A stretch of 64,000 nt of DNA from Dysidea avara (Eukaryota; Porifera; Demospongiae; Dictyoceratida; Dysideidae): the NCBI RefSeq assembly GCF_963678975.1, contig NC_089285.1, positions 11,642,694-11,706,693 on the forward strand, written 5' to 3'. Under the pieces are notes generated by a model. It was not told where the DNA came from. It saw only the letters and a list, made by a program, of their open reading frames with translations, and searched no databases. Shown piece by piece: positions 47,196-58,921 of this stretch. Within the stretch, counting starts at the first letter, position 1; each line of letters starts with the position of its first letter. The position numbers and the translations under genes are program-made.

Positions 47196-47564
47196 AGTAC
47201 AATTCACATCACACATGATTATTATTTACTGTATACTTGTGTAACATCATTAGTATTTCATTATTAACATAGCATCAAGCATAAGAATGGATAAATTATA
47301 ACAATGTATTGTGTAACAGCTCATTTACAATTTTATTTCTGCTTGTGGGAATGTCTCTTTGAGAAAAATTTAATACCAATCCCTCTGCTAGGCATCGAGC
47401 ATACAAGCAAACAAACACACCACAGTCATAAGAAGTAGACTGTCTTGGAACACTCTCCTCCTCCTTGATAAAATACGAATGGCCACTTGCCTGGTCCAAA
47501 AACTGCTTCACAGCCTTCAAACATGTGTGATTTTGCTTTGATTGTGATTTCACAGAGCAATCAA

Positions 47565-47745
47565 CATTTACCGGATGTGCTGGAGAAGAAACGACAGCTA
47601 ATGGCCGTACTAGAGAACAATCAACATCTAATGGACGTGCTGGAGAAGAATCAACAACTAATGGCTGGACCGGAGCACAATCAACATTTATTGGATGTGG
47701 TAGAAGAGAATCATCAGGTGCCGATTGTGCCAGTGGAGTATCTAC
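47565..47745 (-). repeat. Coding 36-bp minisatellite in the P-type transposase gene
   Basis: About five 36-bp units containing CAATCAACATTT or close variants, encoding 12-residue repeats between the transposase domain and the Ulp1-like tail. Confidence 0.75.
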
Positions 47746-48309
47746 AGTTTCAGGATGTAGTAAAGAAGAACCTTTATAATCATTTTCCTTAGCAAGTGTT
47801 TTCTTTCTGTTTCTGCGACGCTTTGGTAATGGTTTGGTATCTTGCATATCAATTTGCTGCTTCCTGCCACGGCAATTTCCCTTAGATATGTTTCCACACA
47901 CTGAGTTGATGATTCGTAATGCTTGCGTATTTTTACAAAACTGAAAAGCATTGGGATTTTCTCCAGCTCTTCCTCTCTGCCTTTGACATCCAAAAAAGTT
48001 CTCGAGCGGATCCTGTGAGATCCGCTCACTCAGAAAGAACTTAACTCCAGGTATCTGTAAGATGTACTTCACCAACTCGACAAATGATTTAACTGAGTGG
48101 ACAAATGCATGCATTGTTACTTTATGAATTTATTTGAAAAAAATTACCTGTCACATCTATTCCATCACGAGTTTCTTTGGCCAATAGCATCGTTCCCTTA
48201 GCTTGTGGAGTATAACCTATCCTTTTTTGCACACTTTCTTCCCAACTCTTCAAGTATGGCATGAACTCATCAGTGAGCCACTACATATAACATAAACCAG
48301 AATGGACAG

Positions 48310-48360
48310 TTAGCAGTACACACACACACACACACAAGCATGCGCACACACAAAGCAAAG
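48310..48360. repeat. (CA)n microsatellite in an intron of the P-type gene
   Basis: ACACACACACACACAC run with short flanking variants. The wider intron, 48290-48600, also holds GC-rich non-coding sequence. Confidence 0.8.
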
Positions 48361-49718
48361 CAAAAAAACCAATATCTCTAGCTACCATCACAGACAGTCA
48401 CACCCATCCAGGGTGCCTGGGCACTAATCAAGCGCTATGAGCCAGTGCTGGCAATCCACCTGGGAAGGGCTGGTACCCCACAGGTGGGGCTGTACACACA
48501 TATACACACAAAGTAGTATGTAGGTAGGAAAGTGGGTCAAGTTCAACCTTATACTTTATGATAAGGTTTTCACTAAATAACTGAAATTCATTCACGATAC
48601 CAAGTAATGCACCTAAGTTGAAAATCATCAGTTTTCTCATAGGGCTTTTGGAAACGCTTCCTCTTTTTCCTTCCACAGTTTAAATTTGTCACATTTACAC
48701 AATCAAAAAATTTATCGATCATCTCAATAAATTTTGCTGTCTCTTCAACATTTTCATCCTTGGTATCAATTAAGGCCTTAGAAACTCTTTCACTCATTAC
48801 CTACATAGTGAACAATATAGCAACAGAATCAACTACGTATTATCTATGACTTGTATACCTGTGCAGCAAGGTCCACACGCATTTTTGAGTATGAAGTAAG
48901 CACCATGTGTTCGTATTTCAACTTCGGAACCTGCCTAAGGTTTATTGGCTTTGATGTATCTTGATAGTAGAGATCCACCACATGCTGCCAAGAAATTTCC
49001 TTGCCATTGCACTAAAAATTAATACATACAAATAATTATACATTTCATAGGGAGCCACTGTGTTGGTCGTACACCAAATCGTGCTTGATGTGCATTTCAT
49101 CCATAACAAGAATGACGTACTTGTTCAATTTATTGCTAAGAAATGCAGTGTCGACAAGATTTTGGTCAACTTCAGTTGAAAATCCAACTTTTGCAGGGAT
49201 GTAGTGAGTATAGTCTCTTAACGTTGACTGTGATGGTAATTTAATGCAGCCAGATTTGCGCAAAAGCTCGTATGACTTTCCAGATAAGTGCCAAAGGTAT
49301 AAGCTCCACTTAATAAACAGAGGATGCCACTTCACACTTCACATGAAATATCGATGGAACTCCAGTTTTGGTATTTTCAACAATGCTAGTCCCTAGATTA
49401 ATAACAAAGGTAAACAAATACCCACTGTAGTTACAGCCACATGCATGCCAAATATACTTATTCATGTTTATGCCATACAATAAACATACGGGTAGCATCT
49501 TTCATGGTATTCTCATGAATGTTTGGAAGTGCTAGAAACCTTTCATCATAGTTTCCCTCACACACAACAGCATTGGAAATTGTCGTCAACACATCCTTGG
49601 CTTTTGACACTGTAAGAAGTGGATACATTTTTACGTATATCCAAACTATTCCAACTTCAAAGCTTTACCTGTATTCACTTCTGATGGTGCACTTCTCAAA
49701 ATACTACAATTTTCCTGA

Positions 49719-49785
49719 CGAATATCATTGGCTTGTTCCAGTTCATTTCTTTGAGAGGTTGTCAATTAGTACCAATTTCGTGACA
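49719..49785 (+). repeat. BEL-1 5' end repeat
   Basis: Matches the last part of the LTR at 60870-61085 over the stretch from GAATATC to TTTCGTGACA. Confidence 0.8.
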
Positions 49786-49787
49786 AG

Positions 49788-49805
49788 TGGCGCCCAACGA
49801 GGGGC
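49788..49805 (+). other. BEL-1 primer-binding site
   Basis: TGGCGCCCAACGAGGGGC, two bases inside the LTR. The TGGCGCCC start indicates a tRNA-Lys-type primer. Confidence 0.75.
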
Positions 49806-49956
49806 AAGAAACTCACTGAAGCCCCCTACACGCAGAATCCTTTGTGCCGGGGCATTTAAACGGCACCAGTAGAGGTGAAGTACTGATAAGACTGAACTGT
49901 GTATTCTCGTAGTTTTATTTTTAGATTCATTCACGCCGTAGAGATCGAGAGCAAGC

Positions 49957-52538
49957 ATGAGTGAAAACTTGGATCGATTGAAGACCGTTAGAGGATCACA
50001 CCGTGGAGTCGTAACGAAGCTAACTAAAGAAACCGACACTCTAGCGGCCACAGAACCACTAACCACTGAACAGATCGACCGTTTAACCGTGATACGACAA
50101 CAGTTAAATGCTAAGGAACAGACATTACAGACTCTTAATCGTGATATCTTGAACCTGTGTTCATTGGAAGAAATTGAAACAGAGGTAAATGACGCTGAAA
50201 CTGTGGTAGCCAAGATAATGGACTATAAGTGTCGAATTGACGTAGCCTTACAACCGCCGTCTCCCGCACCCCAGCTGTTGTTGTTGCATCACCACCTGGA
50301 GCTGTTGCAAAAACGCGTCTACCCAAATTGAGTTTGGCCAAGTTCAAAGGTGATGTCACTGCGTGGGTATCCTTTTGGGATTCATTTAAGTCTGCAGTTC
50401 ACGAAAACAACGAAATATCAAAAATTGACAAGTTCATTTACCTGCATTCTTTGCTTGAGGGTGCTGCTGCCTTAACCATTCAAGGGCTCAGTCTAACAGA
50501 AGCCAACTATGACTCAGCTATAGAATTATTGAAGAGATTTGGCAACACTAAACAGATTATTGCTACCCATATGGAAGAAATCTTCAGACTTCCTGCTTGT
50601 ATTGGAGATCGTGCCCAGCCTTTGAGACGGTTATATGACAAGATGATGGTTCACATACGTGGGTTGAAATCCCTGGGCATTGAGACTACCCAGTATGGCA
50701 GTGTGCTCATTCCTGTCCTCATGTCCAAACTACCAGATGGAGTACGTCTAAGAGTGGCTAGAGAGAATCGAGAGGAAACCTGGGAGATTAATCACCTGAT
50801 GAGCACTATTCTTATAGAAGTTGAAGCCAGGGAAATTAGTGAAGGGGCCAGAATCTTATCACAGAAGAGTGTTGTTCACTCTAAGACACATGTTGGTGGC
50901 TTTAATCCTACTGCTAACTCTTTAGTAACTAATAACTACACTGTCAAATGTGTGTATTGTGGTGAGGCACATTACTCAGCTTCATGTAAGAAGGTAGTCA
51001 GTGTGAAAGATCGTAAGGAAGTCTTAATAAGAATGGGGAGATGCTTTGTTTGTTTGAAGTCTAATCATAGGGCTCATGACTGTGAATCTCACAGAAATTG
51101 TCGTTATTGTCATCGTAGACACCACCAGTCCTTGTGTGAACCACAAACAACAAACCAACGTGACCATAATGTGGAACAGGTTACACCAGTTGAAGACACC
51201 ACTGCTAATACTATTAACACTGTGAAGAGCGGGCAATTGGTTTTACTACAGACCGCACGGGCTGAAGCTACTAATGGAAGTGAAACCAGCATTGAGAATG
51301 TGAGGATACTCTTTGATAATGGTAGCCAACGCTCCTACATCACAGACTCATTGAAGACAAGACTTGGACTGTCACCCATCAGAAAGGAGAAGCTCAACCT
51401 CAACACCTTCGGTGATAGTAAGTTTAAAACACAGAATTGTGATGTTGTTACAGTGTATTTGCAGAAACCTGGGAGTGAGAACTTGTATTGTATTAATGCA
51501 TTAAGCTTTCCAACTAAATGCGCTGCACTACCCAGTCCTGTTGACCTTAGTGCTTACCCCGTGTTGAATGAGCTCGGATTGGCTGATTGCCAGGTCTCAC
51601 CAGATCAGAACCACATTGACATTCTCGTAGGCTCAGACTTCTATTGGTCCCTTGTGACAGGGGAGATTATTCGTACTGAAAGAGGACTTATAGCTGTTTG
51701 TAGTACATTGGGCTGGCTTATATCAGGACCTGCTGAGACTGCTGTTACTGAGGAATTGGCCCATACTCATTCCAATCTTGCTATTAGTTATTTTAATGAA
51801 TCGAGTTCTTCTGAATCCCATGATGACCAACTTGTTACTGCTCTTAAGAAATTTTGGGAAGTTGAGACTCTTGGTATTGAATGTATTGAGAATGCCCCTT
51901 CAGATGACATTTTTCTACAAGGGTTGAAATTTAAGGGCAATCGCTATGAGGTAGGCTTACCTTGGATAGGGGACCATGTTAAGCTTTCTGATAATCGTGA
52001 TCCTTGTTTTAGTCGTTTGAAATTACTTCATAAAAGATTGCTTAAGAATCCTGACATTCTTCGTGAATATGATTGTGTTATACAAGATCAGTTAGAAAGG
52101 GGTATAATTGAGAGTATTCCCATGCAACAAACTAACAAGGAGAAGGGTTCTATTCATTACATGCCCCACCATCCTGTTATACGGAAGGGGCGGAGCACTA
52201 CTAAGGTCAGAATAGTATATGATGGGTCTGCCAAATCAAAAGAGTCTGGATTATCTTTGAATGATTGCTTACAAACAGGGCCTAACCTTATTCCCAGATT
52301 ATTTGACGTTATGGTACGATTTTGTAGTCATTTGATAGCATTAACTGCAGATATAGAGAAGGCCTTGCTCATGATTGGCACTAGTGAGTCTGACAGAGAC
52401 ATGTTGCGTTTTCTTTGGTTCAAGGACCCTCACCGTGAAGATAGTGAAGTTGTTCAATTTAGATTTACCCGTTTAGTTTTTGGGCTGCGACCATCACCAG
52501 CCATTCTAGGAGCTGTAATTGCTCACCACACTCATTAG
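49957..52538 (+). pseudogene. BEL-1 gag, protease and RT region
   Basis: A coiled N-terminal gag segment (RLKTVRGSHRGVVTKL), a capsid-like part (WVSFWDSFKSAVHENNE), zinc knuckles, a protease-like FDNGSQRSY, and BEL-type RT sequence (VRIVYDGSAKSKESGLSLND, LTADIEKALLMIG). Part of the BEL-1 fossil. Confidence 0.85.
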
Positions 52539-52983
52539 TACCATGACAGTCAGCCTGAACTGTGCCAGTGTATAGAGCGGTCTTTGTATGTTGATGATCT
52601 CATTGCTGGGGCTGATACTATTGGTAATGCTTTTAAGTTATACAAGACAGCTAAATCAGTGATGTCAGATGGTGGCTTTAACTTGCGCAAATGGAATTCC
52701 AATTCTCCTTCTTTGTTAACGATGATTAAATCAGAACAGAATAATCAGAAACCCAAATAGGAGTTTGATAGGGTGAAGGAATTAGAACCTGATTCAGACA
52801 AGCTACTTGGAATTCAATGGTTTCATGAGACTGATGAATTTAGATTCTGCTTTGGGGAGTTACAGGCTCATGTAAGAGGCTTGCCATCCAACAAACGAAC
52901 GGTACTGCGTGTGACTGCTGCCATTTTTGATCCAATGGGTTTTCTTAGTCCGTTTGTTATTCTTCTGAAGGTAATGTTTCAAA

Positions 52984-53165
52984 TGTTGTAATTATTGTGT
53001 GTGAGACTTTAATAAGAATAGAGTTATCACGTGCACACAATCATGGTAGCTTCGTATTCGATGCTGAATCTGTATCCTTGTGTTTGATGATAATCGCTCG
53101 CGAAACAATCGATTCGTGCCTACCCTGAGGTTGGGCATAAGCTACCTTTGACGATAGTTCTGATA
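52984..53165 (+). repeat. BEL-2 5' LTR
   Basis: 182 bp, TGTTGTAATTATTG to TTCTGATA. It is followed two bases later by the tRNA-Lys-type primer site. Confidence 0.92.
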
Positions 53166-53167
53166 TC

Positions 53168-53185
53168 TGGCGCCCAACGTGGGGC
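53168..53185 (+). other. BEL-2 primer-binding site
   Basis: TGGCGCCCAACGTGGGGC, the sequence expected for priming by tRNA-Lys(1,2). Confidence 0.85.
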
Positions 53186-53366
53186 TCGACTGATTGGATA
53201 TCGATGCACGTGTCACCTTCATCCTTGTAACCCAAAGCGAGTCGCCTGGTACCGTGGAGCGATAATACTCTACTTCTCTATCGCAAACGGTACTAGAGAA
53301 GGTGACGTTCTTTACCGTGTTACTTTTATTTCGTAACGATTTCTTGTGTAGGTATACACGCTCGCA

Positions 53367-54767
53367 ATGAGCGAAGACGAAGATAGAAGGAAATTAGAGA
53401 GGCTGAGAGCCGTAAGAGGAGGACATCGAGGTGTTGTCACTAAACTCTGTCGAGAAGTGGAGGTTATACTAGCTGAAGAATCATTCGCTACTGATCCAGT
53501 AAAGGTATCACGCTTAACCATAATCAATGAGCAGCTTGACACGAAGCAGAAGGCCCTTGGCAATTTGGATGGAGAAATTGTATCTGTATGCCCACTTACA
53601 GAGATTGAAACTGAGTTAACGGAGTCAGAACCACTAGAAGCTAAATTGTTAGAGACGAGACCCAAGGTAAGTGCTGCTATTATCAAGAGTACAAGTGCTG
53701 TAAGGGAGGGGACAGCATTAACTAGCCATGTTTCCCCTGAAGGTCCTGTTAACAAGCCACGTTTGCCAAAGCTCACTCTACCCAGATTTAGGGGTGATAT
53801 TACTCAATGGAGCACATTCTGGGACTCTTATAAGTCAGCAGTACATGATAGCACGGATCTTCCCACAATCGACAAATTTAATTATTTGAATTCATTACTT
53901 GAGGGAGCAGCAGCCAGGACTATTCAGGGTCTTACCCTCAATGAAGCAAATTATACCGCTGCTGTACAATTGTTGGAGGAGCGATATGGGAAACCTCAGC
54001 ACATTATTAGTGCACATATGGAGGAATTGGTGTAGCTGCAAGTATGTACTGGAGACAAAGCTTCTGCTTTGAGGTATGTGTATGATAAGATTAATGTGAA
54101 TCTTAGGGGCTTGTCGTCCTTGGGTATTTGTGAGAAGGGTACTACTACCCTTGGGCCTCGCACAGTTGATCGTACCTCTAACAATTCACAATCGGGTAGA
54201 CAAGTAGAGCAGTCACCCACTAGGGATGGTCCTAATAGTAATCCAAGCAACTCTACCGTTCAAGCCACAACTAGTGCAAGGAACCATAAAACAGTATTGC
54301 TCCAGACTGCACATGCAATTGCCTTGGCTGACCCTAGTGGCCCACCTGTGCCTGTACGTATTTTGTTCGATAGTGGGAGCCAGCTATCTTATGTCACTGA
54401 AAGGCTTCAGCAGCAACTACACCTCAAACCCATGAAATTTGAAAGGCTTCACCTGAATACCTTTGGTCATGTTGGTTATAAGACACAAGAGTGTGCTGTT
54501 GTCTCTTTGTATTTACAAGGGCGTCAATGTACAGAGGCAACAAAGATCTCAGCTTTGACTTCTCCTTCAATTTGTTCCTCACTCCCTTCTACTGTTAGAA
54601 TAAGTAGTTATCCACACCTGCAAGATTTGCTATTGGCTGATGTGTGTGACAAGCCTAAGGGGGAGATAGATGTGTTGATTGGCTCCAACTATTATTGGAA
54701 TTTTGTAACAGGTGATATAGTGAAATCAAGTGAGGGACCAGTAGCTGTAGATAGCAAACTTGGATAG
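53367..54767 (+). pseudogene. BEL-2 gag and protease region
   Basis: The N-terminal coiled segment (RLRAVRGGHRGVVTKL) and capsid-like part (WSTFWDSYKSAVHD) parallel BEL-1. The protease motif is LFDSGSQLSYVTERL. Part of the BEL-2 fossil. Confidence 0.8.
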
Positions 54768-55058
54768 CTTCTGTCTGGACCAATCGATTCTCGTGGAACG
54801 AATCTCAGTTCCACCTGCCTGGCGATCAATGGAGTACCAAATAATCCAAGGTATGATGAACACGATGATGTTTTAGTTGGTATACTTAAAGAAATTTGGG
54901 AGGTCGAATCCCTTGGAATTGTTCCATTAGATGAAGGCTCAACCTCCAATCAATTTCCTCCAAGAATTTCATTCGAGGACAATCAATATTCAGTTAGTCT
55001 GCCATGGAGGTTAGATCATCCAGTAGTTCCTAGTCATTTATCTCTATGTGAAGGTCGA

Positions 55059-56573
55059 TTGAAGAGTTTGTTACATAGACTTCAGTGGAATCCGGAAGTT
55101 TTGTTGGAATATGATAAAATTTTGAAAGATCAATTGAAAGCCAGTATTATCGAGACTGTAGACCCGGAATCAGTACAGGGAGCTGCTAGAGCCAGTGATA
55201 ATCTTCCAGTTCATTATCTGCCGCATCATGGTGTAGTGCGTCAGAGTAGTCAGACCACAAAACTAAGAATTGTATACGATGGATCTGCTTGTGGCTTGGG
55301 AGATCAATACTCCCTTAATGATTGTTTAGAAACTGGTCCTAACAGTATTCCAAAGTTGTTCAGCATTTTGATACAGTTTAGATGGCACAGAGTAGCAATC
55401 AGTGCCGATATAGAAAAGGCGTTCCTGATGGCAGGTGTTGATCCTCCTGATCGAGAATGCCTTCGTTTTTTATGGGCCAAGGATCCATTTAAGCAGCCAT
55501 ATGAGTTAGTTCATTTTCAATTTACCCGGTTAGCCTTTGGCTTGCGCCCCTCACCTGCCATTTGAGGCTCAGTATTGGCTCATCATATAAATAGATATTG
55601 TTCTCAGTACCCTGAAGCTGTGAAGAAGTTGAGAGACTGCTTCTATGTTGATGATTTAATTACTGGAGTGCCTGACGTTAACACTGCATTGGAATTTTGT
55701 GTACAATCGAAGCTGATCATCAAGGAAGCAGGAATGAACCTGCGCAAATGGAATTCCAATTCACCCGACTTGCTGGTGAAGCTCCAGTTGGCAATGGAAT
55801 CGGAACAGAGTGCTAGTGGTTCTTGTAAGACTCTAGTTGAAGAAGATGAGACTTATGCCAAGTTTATGACTGGCCATAATGTTTCACAACCATCGGGAGA
55901 CCCTGCCAAAATTCTTGGAGTAGCTTGGGACTCAAGGAATGATGCCTTTACCTTTGATTTTACTGAGATAGCGGAACTTGCTGACTCCACTGAAATAACA
56001 AAGAGATCCATTTTAAGGCTTACTGCCAAACTCTTTGATCCTCTTGGATTTGTTAGCCCACTTGTGATTCAGTTGAAGATCCTCTTTCAAGACCTGTGCA
56101 TTGGTGAAGCAGACTGGGATGCCCCGTTGTCTGGCGAAATGTCGCTGAAATGGAAGAAGCTTACTGGCAGTGTTGGTCTTCTGAATAGAGTAGCTGTTCC
56201 GAGGTGTTATTTTGAATTTAAGTCAAATAGACAAACTTCCCAACTGCATGGTTTTTGTGATGCATCTGAGAGAGCCTTTGCGGCAGTGGTGTATTTAAGA
56301 TCTGTATGTGAGGATGGAAGCGTTGAAGTCAGCTTGGTGGCATCCAAAACTCGTGTCTCTCCTAAGAAACAACAGAGTATCCCACGATTGGAGTTGCTTG
56401 GAGCTCTTGTATTAAGTCGCCTTGCAAACAGTATAATTGATTCATTGCCAATGGCTATGTCTGTTTTTTATTGGACTGATTCAATGGCTGCTCTTCACTG
56501 GATAAGAGTGGTTAAGCCTTGGAAGCAGTACATCAGCCACCGAGTAGCTGAAATGTCGTCTTACTGTACGTGA
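55059..56573 (+). pseudogene. BEL-2 reverse transcriptase and RNase H region
   Basis: RT motifs LRIVYDGSACGLGDQYSLND, ISADIEKAFLMAG and CFYVDDLITG; connection RLTAKLFDPLGFVSPL; RNase H LHGFCDASERAFAAVVYL and YWTDSMAALHWI. All are typical of BEL/Pao (Peptidase A17 family order). Part of the BEL-2 fossil. Confidence 0.85.
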
Positions 56574-56658
56574 TCAGTGGCAGCATTGTCCAGGAGACAT
56601 TAACCCAGCTGATATTCCATCAAGAGGGCTGAGTAGTGAGAAATTAGCAGACAACAAG

Positions 56659-58640
56659 ATGTGGTGGAAGGGTCCTGAATTTTTACAATTGTCAGATGAA
56701 CAATGGCCAAGAAGTGAAGTTTTCCCCTCAAGTGAGATTACTGAAGAAGAAGTGATCAAGAATCCAAAGGGCCTTATACATGTTCTTTTAAGTGCAAGTG
56801 AATTCAAGTGTAGCAGTGTGGATGAGGTAATTGATTGCACAAGGTATAGTCGTCTCAATGTATTACTTAGGGTGACAGGCTTTGTACTTAAGTTCATTAA
56901 TTTGTTGTCCAGGAACCGTCATACAGAAACCTCACTTCGCTCTTGTGGTAACTGTTTGAATGCGGAGGATTTAAATGCTGCAGAGGCACATTGGGTACGG
57001 TCTATTCAAGCCAAATCATTCACAGATGAATTGTGCTACCTCAACTCAAGTTGCAAGGTGACTCGTACACCCCCTGTTAGAGTATCTCAATTTGGTTTGT
57101 TTCTCGATGAGTTGGGACAGATCCGATGTCAAGGAAGAATAAGTAATTCCTCGGTTAGCTTAGGCAGTAAGAATCCTATTTTGTTGCCGTCATCTCATCC
57201 CTGGGTAACGCTGTTGATTCGGTATGTACATCAACTCATCAAGCATAGCGGAACTGCTGATACCTTATCAACAATTCGAGAAAGGTACTGGATTCTTAAG
57301 GGTAGGCAGGTTGTGAAGAAGATTTTAAGAGGCTGTGTGGTCTGTAACAAGCTGGAGGGTGTTCCAGTTCCTCCTCCTGATCTCCCCAGTGAACGAACAT
57401 CAGAGGATCCTCCCTTTAGCCATACAGGCATAGATTTTGCAGGACCACTTTATGTGAAGGGTGATGATGAATCAGACAAGGCTTATGTCTGCCTGTTTAC
57501 TTGTACATCCACCAGGGCTGTTCACCTTGAACTAACACCAGATCTGTCAGTTAGTTCATTTTTGTTACTATTTCGTCGATTTGTTGGTCGAAGAGGCCTA
57601 CCTGTAACTCTCATCTCTGATAATGCTAAGACCTTTAAAAGATCATCTAAACACATTTTGAAGATAGCTAGATCCAATGAAGTGATCCGTTTTTTGGGTG
57701 AGAAAAGAGTAACATGGAAATTTATTGTGGAAAGAGCCCCTTGGTGGGGGGGGCTTTTGGGAACGCCTCATACAGACTGTTAAGAGAAGTCTTAGGAAGA
57801 GCATTGGACGAAGTAATTTAACCTATCAACAGCTCTCCACTTTGATTGCGGAAGTGGAATGTGTCATTAACTCTCGTCCCCTGACCTACATTTCAGACGA
57901 TTCAGATGGAATTGTTGGCTGTTTGACACCTTCCCACTTACTTAATGGTAGAAGAATTGCTGCTATGTCTAACAGTGCTCATTTTGAGGTAGTCATCACT
58001 TACCAATCTTTAACCTTTAAACTTAAACATCACAGACACTTGCTCGACCAATTTCTGAAGCAGTGGAGGCGTGACTATTTACTGAATCTTCGTGAAAGTC
58101 ATTCTCTTAAGGCCAAGAGTGGTGGACATGAGTTAATTCAGGTGGGTGATGTTGTTGTGTTGAAGAATGATACAAGTAAACACATCTTTTGGAGGCTGGC
58201 AGTTGTTAATGAACTATTGAAAGGTAGTGATGGCAAGGTTAGGGCTGCAGTGGTGAAATTGGGGAACCCCCGTGGAGGTCACAAGCTGCTTAGAAGAAGT
58301 GTCAAGCATCTTTTTCCAATTGAAGTTCACCACAGTGAAGTTATACAACAGCAGCAGCTAAATCAAGATAGCGATTCAAGTGACAATTCATCGAATTCTC
58401 GACCTGATAGTGAAGTTACACAACAGCAGCAGCTAAATCAAGATAGCGATTCAAGTGACACTTCATCGAATTCTCAACCTGATGTTTCCAGTATTTCTCA
58501 ACCTGATGCTTCAAATGTCCGATGTTTCCAGTGTTTCTCAATCTGACGAATTAGATACAACAAATGATGCAACAGGAAGACCACGTCGTCGTGCTGCAAT
58601 AATTGGAGAACAGATCCGTAGAAACTTTTATTACAAATAG
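56659..58640 (+). pseudogene. BEL-2 integrase and C-terminal region
   Basis: Zinc-binding H2C2 segment (VHQLIKHSGTADTLSTIRE, CVVCNKLEG), core GIDFAGPLYVKG and LISDNAKTFK, then HLLNGRRI and a C-terminal DUF5641-like part (HIFWRLAVVNELLKG). The tail has a 75-bp direct duplication around QQQQLNQDSDSSD (58335-58490). Part of the BEL-2 fossil. Confidence 0.8.
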
Positions 58641-58735
58641 GACTATTTGATTTTTCTTGTAGCTAAGGTTAGGCCATTTTTTCTGTTAGCCATGTAATTT
58701 TAGTTGGTCTCCCCAAGGTCGCCAACCGCGGGGAG

Positions 58736-58917
58736 TGTTGTAATTATTGTGTGTGAGACTTTAATAAGAATAGAGTTATCACGTGCACGCAATCATGGTA
58801 GCTTCGTATTCGATGCTGAATCTGTATCCTTGTGTTTGATGATAATTGCTCGCGAAACGATCGATTCGTGCCTACCCTGAGGTTGGACATAAGCTACCTT
58901 TGACGATAGTTCTGATA
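58736..58917 (+). repeat. BEL-2 3' LTR
   Basis: Partner of 52984-53165, with about four differences. Confidence 0.92.
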
Positions 58918-58921
58918 CAAA

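Larger units (their letters stand above)
47296..49745 (-). pseudogene. P-element-type transposase with partial Ulp1-like tail
   Basis: Exons read leftwards. NDIRQENCSILRSAPSEVN (about 49740-49668). KAKDVLTTISNAVVCEGNYD (about 49610-49500). WHPLFIKWSLYLWHLSGKSY, then LPSQSTLRDYTHY and VMDEMHIKHDLVYDQHSG (about 49340-49045). VSKALIDTKDENVEETAKF and MIDKFFDCVNVTNLN (48797-48620). WLTDEFMPYLKSWEESVQ (48280-48148). Last exon 48092-47296 with FLSERISQDPLENFFGCQRQ, the diagnostic C-terminal P transposase motif. That exon then has about five 12-residue repeats (VNVDCSPVRPL type) and ends VPRQSTSYDCGVFVCLYARC, matching the Gln and Cys end of the Ulp1/C48 peptidase; the His and Asp part is not visible. 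The N-terminal THAP finger is absent; BEL-1 lies there. No ATG was placed, and one splice junction near 48600 does not keep phase by eye. Confidence 0.75.
52984..58917 (+). mobile_element. BEL-2, younger BEL/Pao element inserted in BEL-1
   Basis: LTRs of 182 bp each at 52984-53165 and 58736-58917, running from TGTTGTAATTATTG to AGTTCTGATA. The host sequence CAAA is repeated on both sides (52980-52983 and 58918-58921). The primer site is TGGCGCCCAACGTGGGGC (53168-53185). Parts by rough position: gag about 53.4-54.0 kb, protease (LFDSGSQLSYVT) about 54.4 kb, RT about 55.1-55.8 kb (YVDDLITGVP), RNase H about 56.2-56.6 kb, integrase about 57.2-58.3 kb. A purine tract GCGGGGAG precedes the 3' LTR. 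The LTRs differ at about 4 of 182 bases, so insertion is fairly recent. It is broken, with several breaks. Its proteins are clearly related to BEL-1's, so the family has inserted into its own kind. Confidence 0.92.
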
